Below, one piece after another: positions 42,404-52,470 of a stretch of 64,000 nucleotides of DNA. Source of the DNA: Paenibacillus aquistagni. Lineage in GTDB: Bacteria > Bacillota > Bacilli > Paenibacillales > Paenibacillaceae. Both the position numbers and the translations under genes were made by a program. The notes under the pieces are model-generated. The model was given only the letters and a program-made list of their open reading frames with translations, had not been told where the DNA came from and made no database searches. Numbering within the stretch: the first letter of the stretch is position 1; each line of letters starts with the position of its first letter. Where the stretch lies: contig NZ_FXAZ01000001.1 of assembly GCF_900177815.1 (NCBI RefSeq), forward strand, positions 496,001 through 560,000, read 5' to 3'.

Positions 42404-44365
42404 ATGAGTAATGGGGTTGTGACGCTTAGAGAAGCGATGAGACAAGGCGTAGTAGTAGGCGATGGAGCAATGGGTACCTATTTGTATGAGCAGGGATTTC
42501 CAGTGGGCATCTCATATGAGGACCTCAATCTTACAGCTCCAGATACGATTCGGAATATCCATCGTGAGTATGTGGCGGCTGGCGCCAAGCTCATTGAAAC
42601 CAATACATTCACAGCCAATCGCGAGAAGCTGATTCGCCACGGGCTGGAAGGCAAGGTAAAAGAGATTAATAGAGCGGGAGTGCGGCTTGCTAGAGAAGCT
42701 GCCGACGGCCAAGCTTATGTAGTTGGCGCTCTAGGCTCCATCCGAGCAGGCAAGAGAGAGAACATCGATACCTCCCAAGTCATGCGTGATTATGAGGAAC
42801 AGTTGTCGGCCTTGCTGGAAGAAGGCGTGGACGGCCTCATGTTTGAGACATTCTATGATCTTGAGGAAATGCGGCTTGCCTTGCATATTGCTAGAAAGCT
42901 GGATCAACAGGTGCCGATTATTTGCCAATTCGCGGTAGAAGACTCGGACCGTACGAAGGACGGAGTGCGTCTGACTGAGAGCTTCCGCATCCTGCATTTG
43001 GAAGGCGCTGATGTTGTAGGGCTGAACTGCCGCATGGGACCTAATGGTCTTCTCCGAGCAATGGAGCAGGTAGATGGCCGGGATCGCTTCCCGTTGTCTG
43101 CGTTCCCTAACGCAGGGATGCCAGACTACGTGGATGGCCGATACAATTTCGTTGCATCTGCGGAATACATGGCGGACAGCGCTGTGCGCTTTGCAAAGCT
43201 TGGGGCTCGAATCGTAGGCGGATGCTGCGGTACCACCCCTCATCATATTCGAGTTATTGCGGAGGCCATCGAGGCCTTGGATCCATTAGAGCTTCCGCAA
43301 GCACCTGAGATTGTCGCGCTAACATTAACGGGACAAAGCCAATATGCGCCTCTTCTCGTAACGGAGAGTGAAGCATCAGAGTTGGAAGTGGACGAATCCA
43401 TTCCTCAGGCATGGCATGCATCCGGCCATGACAATCTTGATCGGCAGGAATCTATTATTGATCTTGTAGAGCGCCGCCATACGGTGATTGTTGAGCTTGA
43501 CCCACCGCGTGATTTGTCCATTCAAAAGTTTATGGAGGGAGCAAGAGCGCTCAAGCAGTGTGGAGCCGATGCGCTGACGCTTGCGGACAACTCCATGGCC
43601 GTTACGCGTATGAGCAACATGGCACTTGGACATCTTGTTCATGAAGAGACAGGGATTCGTCCATTGATTCATATTGCCTGCCGCGATCGCAACCTGCTTG
43701 GTACGCAGTCTCATATGATGGGCCTTGACGCCTTAGGCATCGACCATGTTCTTGCCGTTACAGGCGATCCCGCTCGCTTCGGCGACCTTCCTGATTCGAG
43801 CTCGGTCTATGACTTGACGTCCTTTGAGATTATTCGGATGATCAAGCAGCTTAACCGCGGAATGGCCTTCTCGGGCAAGCCGCTGAAGCAAAAGGCCAAC
43901 TTTGTTGTCGGCGCGGCTTTTAATCCGAATGTGAAATATTTGGAGAAGGCAGTCGAGCGGCTGCATCGCAAGGTAGAGGCTGGTGCGGACTACATCATGA
44001 CACAGCCGGTCTATGACGCGGCCTTGATTGAGCGCATGGCAGAGCTTACGCGAGACATCCCGATTCCGATCTTTGTCGGCATTATGCCGCTTGCGAGTGA
44101 ACGCAATGCAGAATACTTGCACAATGAGGTTCCAGGCATTCAGCTTTCTCAGGATGTAAGAGCGCGCATGAAAGGCCTTGAAGGCGAAGCGGGACGCAGA
44201 GAAGGCGTGGAAATAGGAAAAGAGCTTCTTGATGCTGCGATGAAGCATTTTAATGGAATCTATCTCATTACCCCATTCATGTTCTATCAGATGACAGCAG
44301 AACTGACATCATATGTATGGGAAAAAGCGGAACGCAAGCAGGACCCCTTGTTTCGTCTAACATAA
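42404..44365 (+). CDS. yitJ: Bifunctional homocysteine S-methyltransferase/5,10-methylenetetrahydrofolate reductase
   Basis: A fusion of 653 residues. The N-terminal half is a cobalamin-independent-like homocysteine methyltransferase barrel with GDGAMGTYLYEQG, ETNTF and the zinc cysteines in GLNCRMGP and GGCCGTTP. The C-terminal half (from about 355) is MTHFR, with VELDPPRDLS, LAVTGDPARFGD and YIMTQPVYDA. It makes methyl-folate and can pass methyl groups to homocysteine. AGGAGG fits ATG 42404 (9 bases) or GTG 42401 (6 bases). It probably heads an operon with yicC and remA, being 32 bases from the yicC start. Confidence 0.95.
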   Translation: MSNGVVTLREAMRQGVVVGDGAMGTYLYEQGFPVGISYEDLNLTAPDTIRNIHREYVAAGAKLIETNTFTANREKLIRHGLEGKVKEINRAGVRLAREAADGQAYVVGALGSIRAGKRENIDTSQVMRDYEEQLSALLEEGVDGLMFETFYDLEEMRLALHIARKLDQQVPIICQFAVEDSDRTKDGVRLTESFRILHLEGADVVGLNCRMGPNGLLRAMEQVDGRDRFPLSAFPNAGMPDYVDGRYNFVASAEYMADSAVRFAKLGARIVGGCCGTTPHHIRVIAEAIEALDPLELPQAPEIVALTLTGQSQYAPLLVTESEASELEVDESIPQAWHASGHDNLDRQESIIDLVERRHTVIVELDPPRDLSIQKFMEGARALKQCGADALTLADNSMAVTRMSNMALGHLVHEETGIRPLIHIACRDRNLLGTQSHMMGLDALGIDHVLAVTGDPARFGDLPDSSSVYDLTSFEIIRMIKQLNRGMAFSGKPLKQKANFVVGAAFNPNVKYLEKAVERLHRKVEAGADYIMTQPVYDAALIERMAELTRDIPIPIFVGIMPLASERNAEYLHNEVPGIQLSQDVRARMKGLEGEAGRREGVEIGKELLDAAMKHFNGIYLITPFMFYQMTAELTSYVWEKAERKQDPLFRLT

Positions 44366-44397
44366 TCAATTAAAATAGGGTAATGGATGTGGTTCCC

Positions 44398-45282
44398 ATG
44401 GTATTTAGCATGACCGGATATGGTCAATCCGCGAAGGAAATCGGCGGATACAAGATTAGTATTGAGATGAAATCCGTAAACCATCGCTACAGCGAGATTG
44501 TGCTCCGGCTCCCAAGAGAATGGGCGAATCTGGAGGATCGCTTGCGTCGGATTGTGCAGGGTCGCATCCGTCGCGGACGTGTCGATGTGTTTATTAACAA
44601 AGAACATGTTGGTGAGACTGCTTGTGCGGTTGATGTGAACATGCAAGTGGTAGATGCTTACATGCAAGCAGCTAATCAGTTGAGTGAAAAGTACGGCTTG
44701 TCCGGAGAGATCGAAGTGATGGATGTGCTTCGTCTGCCGGATGCAGTAACCGTTAGTGAGAAGACAACATGGTCGGAAGAGCAGCTCATCGCCTGCTTGG
44801 AAGATGGACTGACTGAAGCCTTGGAAGGATTGTGTCAGATGCGTACCGTTGAAGGGGCGCATCTGGCACAGGATACAAAGGAACGTGTAGCTCGTCTGGA
44901 AGTCATTCATGGAGAACTCGTAGAATGGGCCCCAGTTGTTGTAACGGACTATCGTGCTAAGCTGAAGCAGCGGCTTGAACAGCTGTCAGAGCAGCATCTG
45001 ACCTTTGATGATACAAAGTTCGGCATGGAGGTTGCTCTCTTTGCTGAGCGCAGTAACATTGACGAGGAGTTAACGCGGCTCGACAGTCATTTTCAGCAGT
45101 TCAAAAAGCTGCTTGAGAGCGAGGAGCCTATTGGCCGCAAACTCGATTTTCTCATTCAGGAAATGAATCGAGAGACGAATACGATCGGCTCAAAAGCGAA
45201 TCATCTTGAGATTGTAAACCGAGTCGTTGAGATGAAGGCAGAGCTTGAGAAGATTCGAGAGCAGATCGCAAACATGGAGTAG
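44398..45282 (+). CDS. yloC: YicC/YloC family endoribonuclease
   Basis: A 294-residue YicC-family protein, reported as an endoribonuclease in E. coli and B. subtilis. The N-terminus MVFSMTGYGQ, the tract SVNHRYSEIVLRLPRE, and the C-terminal GRKLDFLIQEMNRETNTIGS with VEMKAELEKIREQ are diagnostic. The start at 44398 matches the family; GTG at 44389 has AGGG at 8 bases and is a real alternative, whereas ATG 44383 is too close to it. It is followed by remA, as in B. subtilis. Confidence 0.93.
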   Translation: MVFSMTGYGQSAKEIGGYKISIEMKSVNHRYSEIVLRLPREWANLEDRLRRIVQGRIRRGRVDVFINKEHVGETACAVDVNMQVVDAYMQAANQLSEKYGLSGEIEVMDVLRLPDAVTVSEKTTWSEEQLIACLEDGLTEALEGLCQMRTVEGAHLAQDTKERVARLEVIHGELVEWAPVVVTDYRAKLKQRLEQLSEQHLTFDDTKFGMEVALFAERSNIDEELTRLDSHFQQFKKLLESEEPIGRKLDFLIQEMNRETNTIGSKANHLEIVNRVVEMKAELEKIREQIANME

Positions 45283-45306
45283 CGACATTTTAGAGGAGGT
45301 CCAAGA

Positions 45307-45567
45307 ATGGCGATTAAATTGATTAATATCGGTTTTGGGAACATTGTTTCCGCGAACCGAATTATTTCGATTGTGAGTCCGGAGTCGGCTCCAATCAAGA
45401 GGATTATTCAAGAGGCTCGTGATCGTCACATGCTGATTGATGCGACTTATGGCCGCCGCACGCGCGCTGTAATCATCACAGATAGTGATCATGTCATTTT
45501 GTCTGCGGTTCAACCAGAAACTGTAGCTCATCGTCTATCCACGAAGGACGACGACAACGACGAATAA
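45307..45567 (+). CDS. remA: Extracellular matrix regulator RemA (DUF370)
   Basis: An 86-residue DNA-binding protein that in B. subtilis activates matrix and osmoprotection genes. The sequence [20 protein letters not shown] and [20 protein letters not shown] is near-identical to the family. GAGGAGG lies 7 bases before the ATG. A short acidic tail (TKDDDNDE) ends the protein. It lies in the yicC-remA-gmk-rpoZ cluster. Confidence 0.96.
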   Translation: MAIKLINIGFGNIVSANRIISIVSPESAPIKRIIQEARDRHMLIDATYGRRTRAVIITDSDHVILSAVQPETVAHRLSTKDDDNDE

Positions 45568-45632
45568 TACTGCTTGTTTAGTAAGTTTTGTTACATAAAC
45601 TTGTTAAGCAACCTCTGAAAATGGAGAGAATC

Positions 45633-46199
45633 ATGAGAAAAGGTTTGTTATTTGTGCTGTCCGGTCCTTCAGGCGTAGGAAAGGGCACGGTATGCAAGGC
45701 ATTACAAAAGAAAACGACGGATCTTACGTATTCGGTATCCGTGACCACCAGACAGCCGAGGCTTGGCGAGGTTGATGGTGTAAACTATTTTTTTAGAAGC
45801 AGAGAACAGTTTCTTGATATGATCGAGAATGACGAGCTGCTTGAATATGCGGAATACGTAGGCAATTATTACGGTACACCGCGCGATTTCGTTGAGAAGA
45901 CGCTGGCAGAAGGGAAAGACATTCTGCTTGAGATTGAGGTTCAAGGTGCGCTGATGGTGAAAGAGAAGTTCCCTGAGGGGATCTTTATCTTCCTAACGCC
46001 TCCATCCTTAGAGGAACTGAAGGATCGCATTCGCGGACGTGGAACAGAGAATGATTCGGTCATCGATCATCGCATGAATGTGGCGGTCGAGGAGATTGCA
46101 TTAATGCAGCATTATGATTATGCAGTCGTCAATGATGAGATTGATCTTGCGTGTCAGCGTATAGAAAGCATCATTATTGCCGAACATTGTAAAATTTAG
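45633..46199 (+). CDS. gmk: Guanylate kinase
   Basis: It phosphorylates GMP to GDP. The 188 residues include the P-loop [12 protein letters not shown], the GMP-binding [19 protein letters not shown] and [16 protein letters not shown] 45633 follows GGAGA; an upstream in-frame ATG at 45588 has no ribosome site. Confidence 0.97.
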   Translation: MRKGLLFVLSGPSGVGKGTVCKALQKKTTDLTYSVSVTTRQPRLGEVDGVNYFFRSREQFLDMIENDELLEYAEYVGNYYGTPRDFVEKTLAEGKDILLEIEVQGALMVKEKFPEGIFIFLTPPSLEELKDRIRGRGTENDSVIDHRMNVAVEEIALMQHYDYAVVNDEIDLACQRIESIIIAEHCKI

Positions 46200-46283
46200 A
46201 TCGCATATATCTTCTGAGGAAAAGGCGCACATTCAAGGTGTGCCTTCTGACAGTTGTAATAAGAGAATAGGGGTGCAAAAACT

Positions 46284-46517
46284 ATGCTATATCCTTCCAT
46301 CGATGAATTGGTGAACAAAGTGGACAGCAAATATTCCCTCGTTGTCGCGGCTTCTCGCCGTGCTCGTGAGCTTCGTGAAGGAGATCGTACACAATTGCTT
46401 CAGCCGAAGTCCCACAAGTATGTTGGGATGGCGCTTGAAGAGATCTACAGTGATTATATCGACGTAGAGTCCAGCGAAGAACAGCAAGAAGATCTAAGAG
46501 AAGAGGCTGTTCAGTAA
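46284..46517 (+). CDS. rpoZ: RNA polymerase omega subunit
   Basis: A 77-residue omega subunit that helps assemble RNA polymerase. MLYPSIDELVNKVDSKYSLV and KYVGMALEEIYSDYI are typical of the Firmicute form. AGGGGTG precedes the ATG. A 9-bp hairpin without a T-run (AAGGCGCAC/GTGTGCCTT, 46224-46248 region) sits between gmk and rpoZ. Confidence 0.95.
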   Translation: MLYPSIDELVNKVDSKYSLVVAASRRARELREGDRTQLLQPKSHKYVGMALEEIYSDYIDVESSEEQQEDLREEAVQ

Positions 46518-46625
46518 GCTTGGCTGTCATGCCATAAGAATGCCGGAGCATCGCGTATTGAATCATATCATTCAGTAGGCGATACTCTCGCATTGATGAC
46601 ATCCGCGTTCATTTGTATGGGTAAA

Positions 46626-46654
46626 GTAACAGCCGATTGGTTGTTGCTTTTTTT
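46626..46654 (+). terminator. Terminator after rpoZ
   Basis: GTAACAGCC pairs with GGTTGTTGC (9 bp with two G-T pairs) around GATT, followed by seven Ts. Confidence 0.85.
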
Positions 46655-46716
46655 ACCATATGAGTGCTCTGTTATCGGATGGTTTGAAACTAGATATCGT
46701 TCTTTTGCGATAATAC

Positions 46717-46768
46717 AACCTCTAATCGCGGTCGCTCATCATGAAATGGCCTGAGTAGAGGTTTTTTT
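46717..46768 (+). terminator. Second terminator-like hairpin upstream of coaBC
   Basis: AACCTCTA pairs with TAGAGGTT across 31 bases that include a CTCA/TGAG inner stem, followed by seven Ts. It begins right after a promoter-like element, so it may be an attenuator or the end of a very short RNA. Confidence 0.6.
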
Positions 46769-46961
46769 CACGAGATAGAACCTGGATCGCCGCTTTGGCG
46801 GTAATCCTATGCTGTTGAACTTGAATGCCGCTAAGAAAGCCTGTGCTTAGGCTTCTTGCTGAGCTGCTAAGGGCTTGCACTCTTTCATCCGAGTGAAAGC
46901 CAAGAGAACCAGGCGCTGCGGCAGGATGTTGGTCATCAGCGTGAAGAAAGGGTGGGAGCTT

Positions 46962-48236
46962 ATGTTACATGGCAAGACGATAGTCGTTGGGATTACGGGA
47001 GGTATTGCGGCCTATAAAGCGGCAACACTGTGCAGCAAGCTGAAGCAGGCGGGTGCTCATGTTCATGTCATCATGACGAAGAGCGCCACTCAATTCATAA
47101 CCGAACTTACGCTGCAAACCCTTACTCGCAATCCAGTCTATACCGATACATTTGATGAACGGGATGCCTCAGTCGTCTCTCACATTGATCTTGCGGACAA
47201 GGCAGATCTGTTTGTCGTTGCGCCTGCAACAGCGAATATCATCGCGAAGATGACCTATGGTTTAGCTGATGATATGCTGTCTACTACTTTGCTTGCTACT
47301 ACAGCACCGATTATGGTTGCGCCGGCTATGAACGTTCATATGTACGCCCATCCAACCGTCCAGCACAATATGCAGGTGCTTGCTGAACGTGGCATGATGA
47401 TGATCGAGCCTGATGAAGGCATGCTTGCCTGCGGTTATACAGGAAAGGGCAGACTTGCAGAGCCCGAATACATTGTCGAGCAGATCGAGGCTTATTTTTC
47501 TAAAATGACAGCTGCAAAAGATGACAGAATGGCGTTCTCCGCTAATCAAGAGGATGCGCTGACTTCATCGAAGCTGCAAGGCAAGTCTGTCATGATCACC
47601 GCTGGCGGTACAATTGAGCGGATTGATCCGGTTCGATATATTACGAATGATTCCTCTGGCAAGATGGGCTTTGCGATTGCGGAAGCCGCCCGCGACTATG
47701 GAGCGAAGGTTACTTTAATCGCAGGACAGACGCAAGTCGAGCCGCCAGAAGGCGTTGAAGTGATTCGTGTGGAATCTACCCAAGACATGTATGATGCCGT
47801 TATGTCTCGCTTCGACAATATGGATATTATCGTGAAGGCGGCGGCGGTGTCGGATTACAGGCCTGCTGTCCGTGCAGATCAAAAGATTAAGAAGACAACG
47901 GATCGCATGACGATTGAGCTTGTCAAAAATCCAGATATTCTTCAAGAGCTTGGAGCAAGGAAGAATGGCCAGTTTTTGATAGGCTTCGCTGCAGAGACGC
48001 ATGATGTAGCAGCATTTGCGCAGGACAAGCTTCGTCGGAAGCAGTGCGACCTGCTTGTCGCAAACGATGTCTCACGAGATGATGCGGGCTTCGGCTCCAA
48101 CAACAATGAAGTGCAAATTTATGATGCAGATGGTCTTGTGGAGAGCATTCCGCTGTCTACCAAGCACTCCATTGCGCACCGGATTCTAGATATCGCATAC
48201 GAGCGTCTTCCGCTAGAGGTGGATGAGCTTGAATAG
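46962..48236 (+). CDS. coaBC: Bifunctional phosphopantothenoylcysteine decarboxylase/synthetase
   Basis: It makes 4'-phosphopantetheine in two steps of coenzyme A synthesis. The N-terminal flavoprotein CoaC half has [11 protein letters not shown], the PxMNxxM motif in [12 protein letters not shown] and the active cysteine in [10 protein letters not shown]. The C-terminal CoaB half has [25 protein letters not shown] and KNPDIL. The 424-residue protein starts at ATG 46962 after GGGTGGGAG. Its stop overlaps the priA start, beginning the coaBC-priA-def-fmt-rsmB operon. Confidence 0.96.
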   Translation: MLHGKTIVVGITGGIAAYKAATLCSKLKQAGAHVHVIMTKSATQFITELTLQTLTRNPVYTDTFDERDASVVSHIDLADKADLFVVAPATANIIAKMTYGLADDMLSTTLLATTAPIMVAPAMNVHMYAHPTVQHNMQVLAERGMMMIEPDEGMLACGYTGKGRLAEPEYIVEQIEAYFSKMTAAKDDRMAFSANQEDALTSSKLQGKSVMITAGGTIERIDPVRYITNDSSGKMGFAIAEAARDYGAKVTLIAGQTQVEPPEGVEVIRVESTQDMYDAVMSRFDNMDIIVKAAAVSDYRPAVRADQKIKKTTDRMTIELVKNPDILQELGARKNGQFLIGFAAETHDVAAFAQDKLRRKQCDLLVANDVSRDDAGFGSNNNEVQIYDADGLVESIPLSTKHSIAHRILDIAYERLPLEVDELE

Positions 48237-50976
48237 AAACCCATGGTCTGACAACAACGAGCCTCGGCTGTTTGACGAGGCTAAGAGTCTTCCTCTTATT
48301 GCACGCATTATCGTAGATGTTCCGAGCAAGGATACGAATCGTCCTTTTGATTATATTGTGCCTGAGTCGATGAGTTCATGGATTGAAGTAGGCAGTCGAG
48401 TAAGCGTGCCCTTTGGCCCGCGAACCCTGCAGGGCTTCGTCATTGAGCTTATGCACGGATCAAGCATTGAATCCAGTAAGCTAAAAAAGGTACAGCAGCT
48501 GCTGGACGTGGTTCCACCGCTTCCGCCTGATCTCATTTCTCTTGCTGCTTGGATGAGCAGTCGTTATGTCTGCACGTACACTGCCTGCTTGCAGGTGATG
48601 ATTCCTAGTGCGCTTAAGGGGAAGAGCGAGAAGGCGGTGCGGCTTGGCGCTGAGGCAGCGGCGTATTTGCAGCAAGCCCCTGCATCAGCTTGGGACGAAT
48701 CAAGCACAAGCCATGAACTGCATGGGGCTATCGATGAGAGTGACAGCCGAGAGCAGTATAGGCATACCCGCCATGCCGCAGCTAGTCCGAGTGAGGAGCT
48801 GTCCGGGCAGCAGGCTGTTATGGGGGAAGAGACGCTGATCGGCTCTTTGCTGCGGCACCGTGCGGATGAGCCGCTGCTGCGTCAGGTGTGGCAGTATGTC
48901 CAAGCGCATGAGCCGATAGCCGCGAATAAGCTGCTAGAACGGTTTCCCCATGCCTCGCGGCTGATTAAGACCTCTCTGCTCGCTGGCTGGCTAGTAGAGA
49001 CAGAACGCATAAAAGACCGCATTGGGGTCAAAAAGCTGAAGCGAGTGTCGCTTAATCTCTCATTCGAAGAGGCGAGGCAGCATGCAGCTGCTATTCGAGC
49101 AAAGCGCCAACAGGAGGTTCTTAGTCAGCTCATCGATAATCAGGGGGAGCTGCCGCTTAAAGATCTGAACGCTTCTGCTGTCAAAGCACTGGCAGACAAG
49201 GGATTGTTGACGATAGATGACGTTGAGGTGCTTAGAGATCCTTATTCCGGAAGGAACTTCAAGCCTTCGGAGCCGCTGCCGCTTACGGAAGAGCAGCAAG
49301 GGGTCTTTGATCGGATTAAGGAGGCGCTTGACTGTGACGCCCCTCAGTCCTTTTTGCTTCACGGCGTGACGGGAAGCGGCAAGACAGAGGTATATTTGCA
49401 ATCGATCGCGCACTGCTTGGAGCAGGGAAAGGAAGCGATTGTGCTTGTCCCGGAAATATCCCTGACTCCCCAGATGGTGGAGCGCTTCAAGAGCCGCTTT
49501 GGCTCTAAGGTGGCGGTTATGCACAGCCGCTTGTCTCAAGGTGAACGCTATGACGAATGGCGCAAGATTCGTGAAGGGCGCGTTCAAGTTGCGATCGGTG
49601 CCCGCTCGGCGGTGTTTGCTCCTTTTCAGCATATTGGACTCATTATTATGGATGAGGAGCACGAAACCTCCTATAAGCAGGAAGAGACCCCAAGGTATCA
49701 TGCTCGGGATGTATCCATTGAACGGGCACGGCTTCACCATGCTGTCGTTGTGCTCGGCTCAGCGACGCCTTCTATTGAGACGTATTATTCGGCAAAGGTG
49801 AAGCATGATGAGCCCCTGCCACGTGGGCTTGAGCCGCCATTATATCCACTTAAAATGCTGAGCATGCAAGAGCGGGTAGGAGGGCGCCCTATGCCGCCTG
49901 TTCGTATTGTTGACATGCGCGAGCAGCTTAAGATTGGCAATCGCTCGATGTTCAGCGGACCTTTGGAACAGGCGATAGAGGAGCGGCTTGAGCGCGGCGA
50001 GCAAACGGTGCTTCTTCTGAACCGAAGAGGCTACTCGACCTTCGTTATGTGCCGAACATGCGGCTATGTCGCTCAGTGTCCGGAATGCGATATTTCTCTT
50101 ACGTATCATATGAAGACAGAGCATCTGCGGTGCCATTACTGCGGTTATACAGAGCGAGCCCCTTCGCTGTGTCCTTCCTGTGAGAGCGAGCATATTCGTT
50201 TTTTTGGAACGGGCACGCAGAAGGTTGAAGAGCAGCTGGCGAGACGCTTTCCGGGTATTCGGGTCATACGGATGGATGTGGATACGACGACGGAAAAAGG
50301 CTCGCATGAACGAATGCTTCAGCAGTTTCGCGAACGCAAGGCGGATGTGCTGCTGGGTACGCAGATGGTCGCCAAGGGCCTTGATTTCCCATATGTGACG
50401 CTGGTTGGCGTCATTGCAGCGGACTCAGCGCTGCATATGCCTGATTTCCGCGCATCAGAAAAAACCTTTCAGCTGCTGACGCAGGTTGAAGGCCGTGCCG
50501 GCCGGCATCATCTTCCGGGCGAGGTCATTGTCCAGACCTATGCGCCAGAGCATTATTCAATCACTTATGCTTCTGGACATGACTATACCGGCTTTGCTTC
50601 TGATGAGCTTCGGCACCGCATGGCTCAGATGGTGCCTCCCTTCAGCCGAATTGCACTGCTTACGATGACGCATGAGCAGCTGCCGCTCTTGGTGCGTGCT
50701 GCTGAGAATGCAGCCCTTCGGATTAAGGAGCTTGCGGAGCGCAAGGGATACTTGCAATCGCTGCATCATGCCACAGAAGCTATCGATGTGTTTGGTCCAG
50801 TGGCTTCTCCGATTCCGCGAATCAAGAACAAATACCGCTTCCAATGCGTTGTGAAATGCCGAGGGCATATTGATTTGTCCGCTCTCATGGCAGAGGCGAT
50901 GGCTACCCTTGAGCCCATGGCGAAGGAGCAGCATGTGCAGTTCAGTGTAGATATTGATCCTCAGATGATGATGTAA
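48223..50976 (+). CDS. priA: Primosomal protein N' (replication restart helicase PriA)
   Basis: An SF2 helicase that reloads the replicative helicase at stalled forks. Motifs are the Walker A HGVTGSGKTEVY, IIMDEEHETSYKQ and VLGSATPSIETYY; the zinc sites use eight cysteines in CRTCGYVAQCPECD and CHYCGYTE/CPSCESEH (about 610-655). At 917 residues it is longer than B. subtilis PriA (805), mainly through a polar segment at about 150-205. The start is ATG 48223, but TTG 48229 is better spaced from AGAGGTGG. It overlaps the end of coaBC. Confidence 0.95.
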   Translation: MSLNRNPWSDNNEPRLFDEAKSLPLIARIIVDVPSKDTNRPFDYIVPESMSSWIEVGSRVSVPFGPRTLQGFVIELMHGSSIESSKLKKVQQLLDVVPPLPPDLISLAAWMSSRYVCTYTACLQVMIPSALKGKSEKAVRLGAEAAAYLQQAPASAWDESSTSHELHGAIDESDSREQYRHTRHAAASPSEELSGQQAVMGEETLIGSLLRHRADEPLLRQVWQYVQAHEPIAANKLLERFPHASRLIKTSLLAGWLVETERIKDRIGVKKLKRVSLNLSFEEARQHAAAIRAKRQQEVLSQLIDNQGELPLKDLNASAVKALADKGLLTIDDVEVLRDPYSGRNFKPSEPLPLTEEQQGVFDRIKEALDCDAPQSFLLHGVTGSGKTEVYLQSIAHCLEQGKEAIVLVPEISLTPQMVERFKSRFGSKVAVMHSRLSQGERYDEWRKIREGRVQVAIGARSAVFAPFQHIGLIIMDEEHETSYKQEETPRYHARDVSIERARLHHAVVVLGSATPSIETYYSAKVKHDEPLPRGLEPPLYPLKMLSMQERVGGRPMPPVRIVDMREQLKIGNRSMFSGPLEQAIEERLERGEQTVLLLNRRGYSTFVMCRTCGYVAQCPECDISLTYHMKTEHLRCHYCGYTERAPSLCPSCESEHIRFFGTGTQKVEEQLARRFPGIRVIRMDVDTTTEKGSHERMLQQFRERKADVLLGTQMVAKGLDFPYVTLVGVIAADSALHMPDFRASEKTFQLLTQVEGRAGRHHLPGEVIVQTYAPEHYSITYASGHDYTGFASDELRHRMAQMVPPFSRIALLTMTHEQLPLLVRAAENAALRIKELAERKGYLQSLHHATEAIDVFGPVASPIPRIKNKYRFQCVVKCRGHIDLSALMAEAMATLEPMAKEQHVQFSVDIDPQMMM

Positions 50977-51040
50977 GCGTACATTTGATCATAAAATAAG
51001 CATATAGAGAATTTAACTTGTGGGATAGGAAGGTGTTAAG

Positions 51041-51517
51041 ATGGCTATTCGAATTATTGTACAAGAGCCGGATCCAGTGCTTCATGAGGTGGCAAAGCCA
51101 GTATCAAAGTTTAATGCGAATTTGCATAAGCTGCTCGATGATATGGCGGAAACGATGTATCATGCGGAAGGCGTAGGCCTTGCCGCTCCTCAAATTGGCA
51201 TTTTAAAGCGTGTGATTGTCGTTGATGTTGGCGATGATAACGGCCTTATCGAGATGGTGAATCCTGAGCTTGTCGAGACAGAAGGCGAGCAGCTTGGCCC
51301 TGAAGGATGCCTAAGCATTCCTGGACTGAACGGTGACGTGCTTCGCCATCAGAAGATTCGTGTAAGAGGCCAGGATCGTCATGGGGAGACTTGGGAAATG
51401 ATTGCTGAGGATTTCTTAGCCCGTGCATTCCAACATGAGATCGATCACTTGAATGGTGTGCTCTTCACTTCTATTGCTGAACGTGTGTATGAGATTCCAC
51501 GCCAAGATAAGGAGTAA
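51041..51517 (+). CDS. def: Peptide deformylase
   Basis: It removes the formyl group from nascent proteins. The 158 residues hold the three family motifs [18 protein letters not shown] and QHEIDHLNG (metal ligands Cys and the two His). AGGAAGG lies 7 bases before the ATG. It is followed 2 bases later by fmt, the enzyme that puts the formyl group on initiator tRNA. Confidence 0.97.
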   Translation: MAIRIIVQEPDPVLHEVAKPVSKFNANLHKLLDDMAETMYHAEGVGLAAPQIGILKRVIVVDVGDDNGLIEMVNPELVETEGEQLGPEGCLSIPGLNGDVLRHQKIRVRGQDRHGETWEMIAEDFLARAFQHEIDHLNGVLFTSIAERVYEIPRQDKE

Positions 51518-51519
51518 AC

Positions 51520-52470
51520 ATGACCAAAATCATATTTATGGGGACGCCGCAATTTGCCGTTCCCTCTTTGCAATTGCTTATTGACGAAGGTTACGAGATC
51601 GCTGCCGTTGTGACTCAGCCAGACCGCCCAGTCGGACGTAAGCGCGTATTGACACCAACACCTGTTAAGGCGCTTGCCCTGCAGCATGATATTCCTGTGT
51701 GGCAGCCTGAGAAGCTGCGGACTTCTACGACGGTTGAGGATATCAAGGCTGCTATGCCCGATCTTATCGTAACAGCAGCATACGGACAGATCCTGCCGAA
51801 GCAGGTGCTGGATGTTCCGCGTCTAGGCTGCATTAATGTCCATGGCTCATTGCTGCCTGCATATCGCGGCGGCGCCCCTATTCAACGATCGATCATGAAT
51901 GGAGAGCAGGAGACCGGCGTAACGATCATGTATATGGCGGAAGGAATGGATACGGGCGACATGATCAGCCGCGCCGCGCTTCCCATCACGGATGAGGATA
52001 ATGCGGGAACAATGTTCGAGAAGCTGAGCCTTGTTGGCGCAGAGCTGCTTAAAGATACCCTGCCGAAGCTGATCGCAGGAGATATTCAAGCGGAGCCGCA
52101 GGAGGAAGCGCTTGCGACCTATTCCCCTAATCTAAAGCGTGAAGATGAGCGCATCGATTGGAATCGAACCTCGCGTGAGCTGTTCAATCAGGTGCGCGGG
52201 CTTGTTCCATACTCTGGCGCGTATACGACATGGAATGATGAAGTATTCAAGATATGGGCCATGCGCGTGCCCGAATCTTCTAAGACCCATACAGGCACTC
52301 CAGATGCTGAGCCAGGAACTGTGCTTGCAGTAAGCGAGACTGGCATAGTTGTCCAGACTGGTGATGGCACCGTAACGCTGACAGAGGTTCAGCCGGCTGG
52401 CAAGAAAGCAATGGCTGTGCAGGACTTTGCTCGAGGCGGCAAGCTTACGCCGGGGACGGTGCTGCTGTGA
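51520..52470 (+). CDS. fmt: Methionyl-tRNA formyltransferase
   Basis: It formylates Met-tRNA for initiation, using 10-formyl-THF. The 316 residues show IIFMGTPQFAVPSL, the formyl-binding NVHGSLLPAYRGGAPIQRSI, and a C-terminal tRNA-binding domain ending in DFARGGKLTPGTVLL. AAGGAG lies 5 bases before the ATG. Its stop overlaps the rsmB start in GTGA. Confidence 0.97.
   Translation: MTKIIFMGTPQFAVPSLQLLIDEGYEIAAVVTQPDRPVGRKRVLTPTPVKALALQHDIPVWQPEKLRTSTTVEDIKAAMPDLIVTAAYGQILPKQVLDVPRLGCINVHGSLLPAYRGGAPIQRSIMNGEQETGVTIMYMAEGMDTGDMISRAALPITDEDNAGTMFEKLSLVGAELLKDTLPKLIAGDIQAEPQEEALATYSPNLKREDERIDWNRTSRELFNQVRGLVPYSGAYTTWNDEVFKIWAMRVPESSKTHTGTPDAEPGTVLAVSETGIVVQTGDGTVTLTEVQPAGKKAMAVQDFARGGKLTPGTVLL

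Larger units (their letters stand above)
46518..46961 (+). other. 444-base gap between rpoZ and coaBC with two terminators
   Basis: It holds a strong terminator, a promoter-like TTGAAA (46684-46689) with GATAAT 19 bases on, and a second terminator-like hairpin. The remaining 190 bases before coaBC contain small hairpins (GCCGC-TTT-GGCGG and AAGCCT/AGGCTT). No convincing gene is seen; an open frame joined to coaBC (from 46875) has no ribosome site. Confidence 0.5.
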
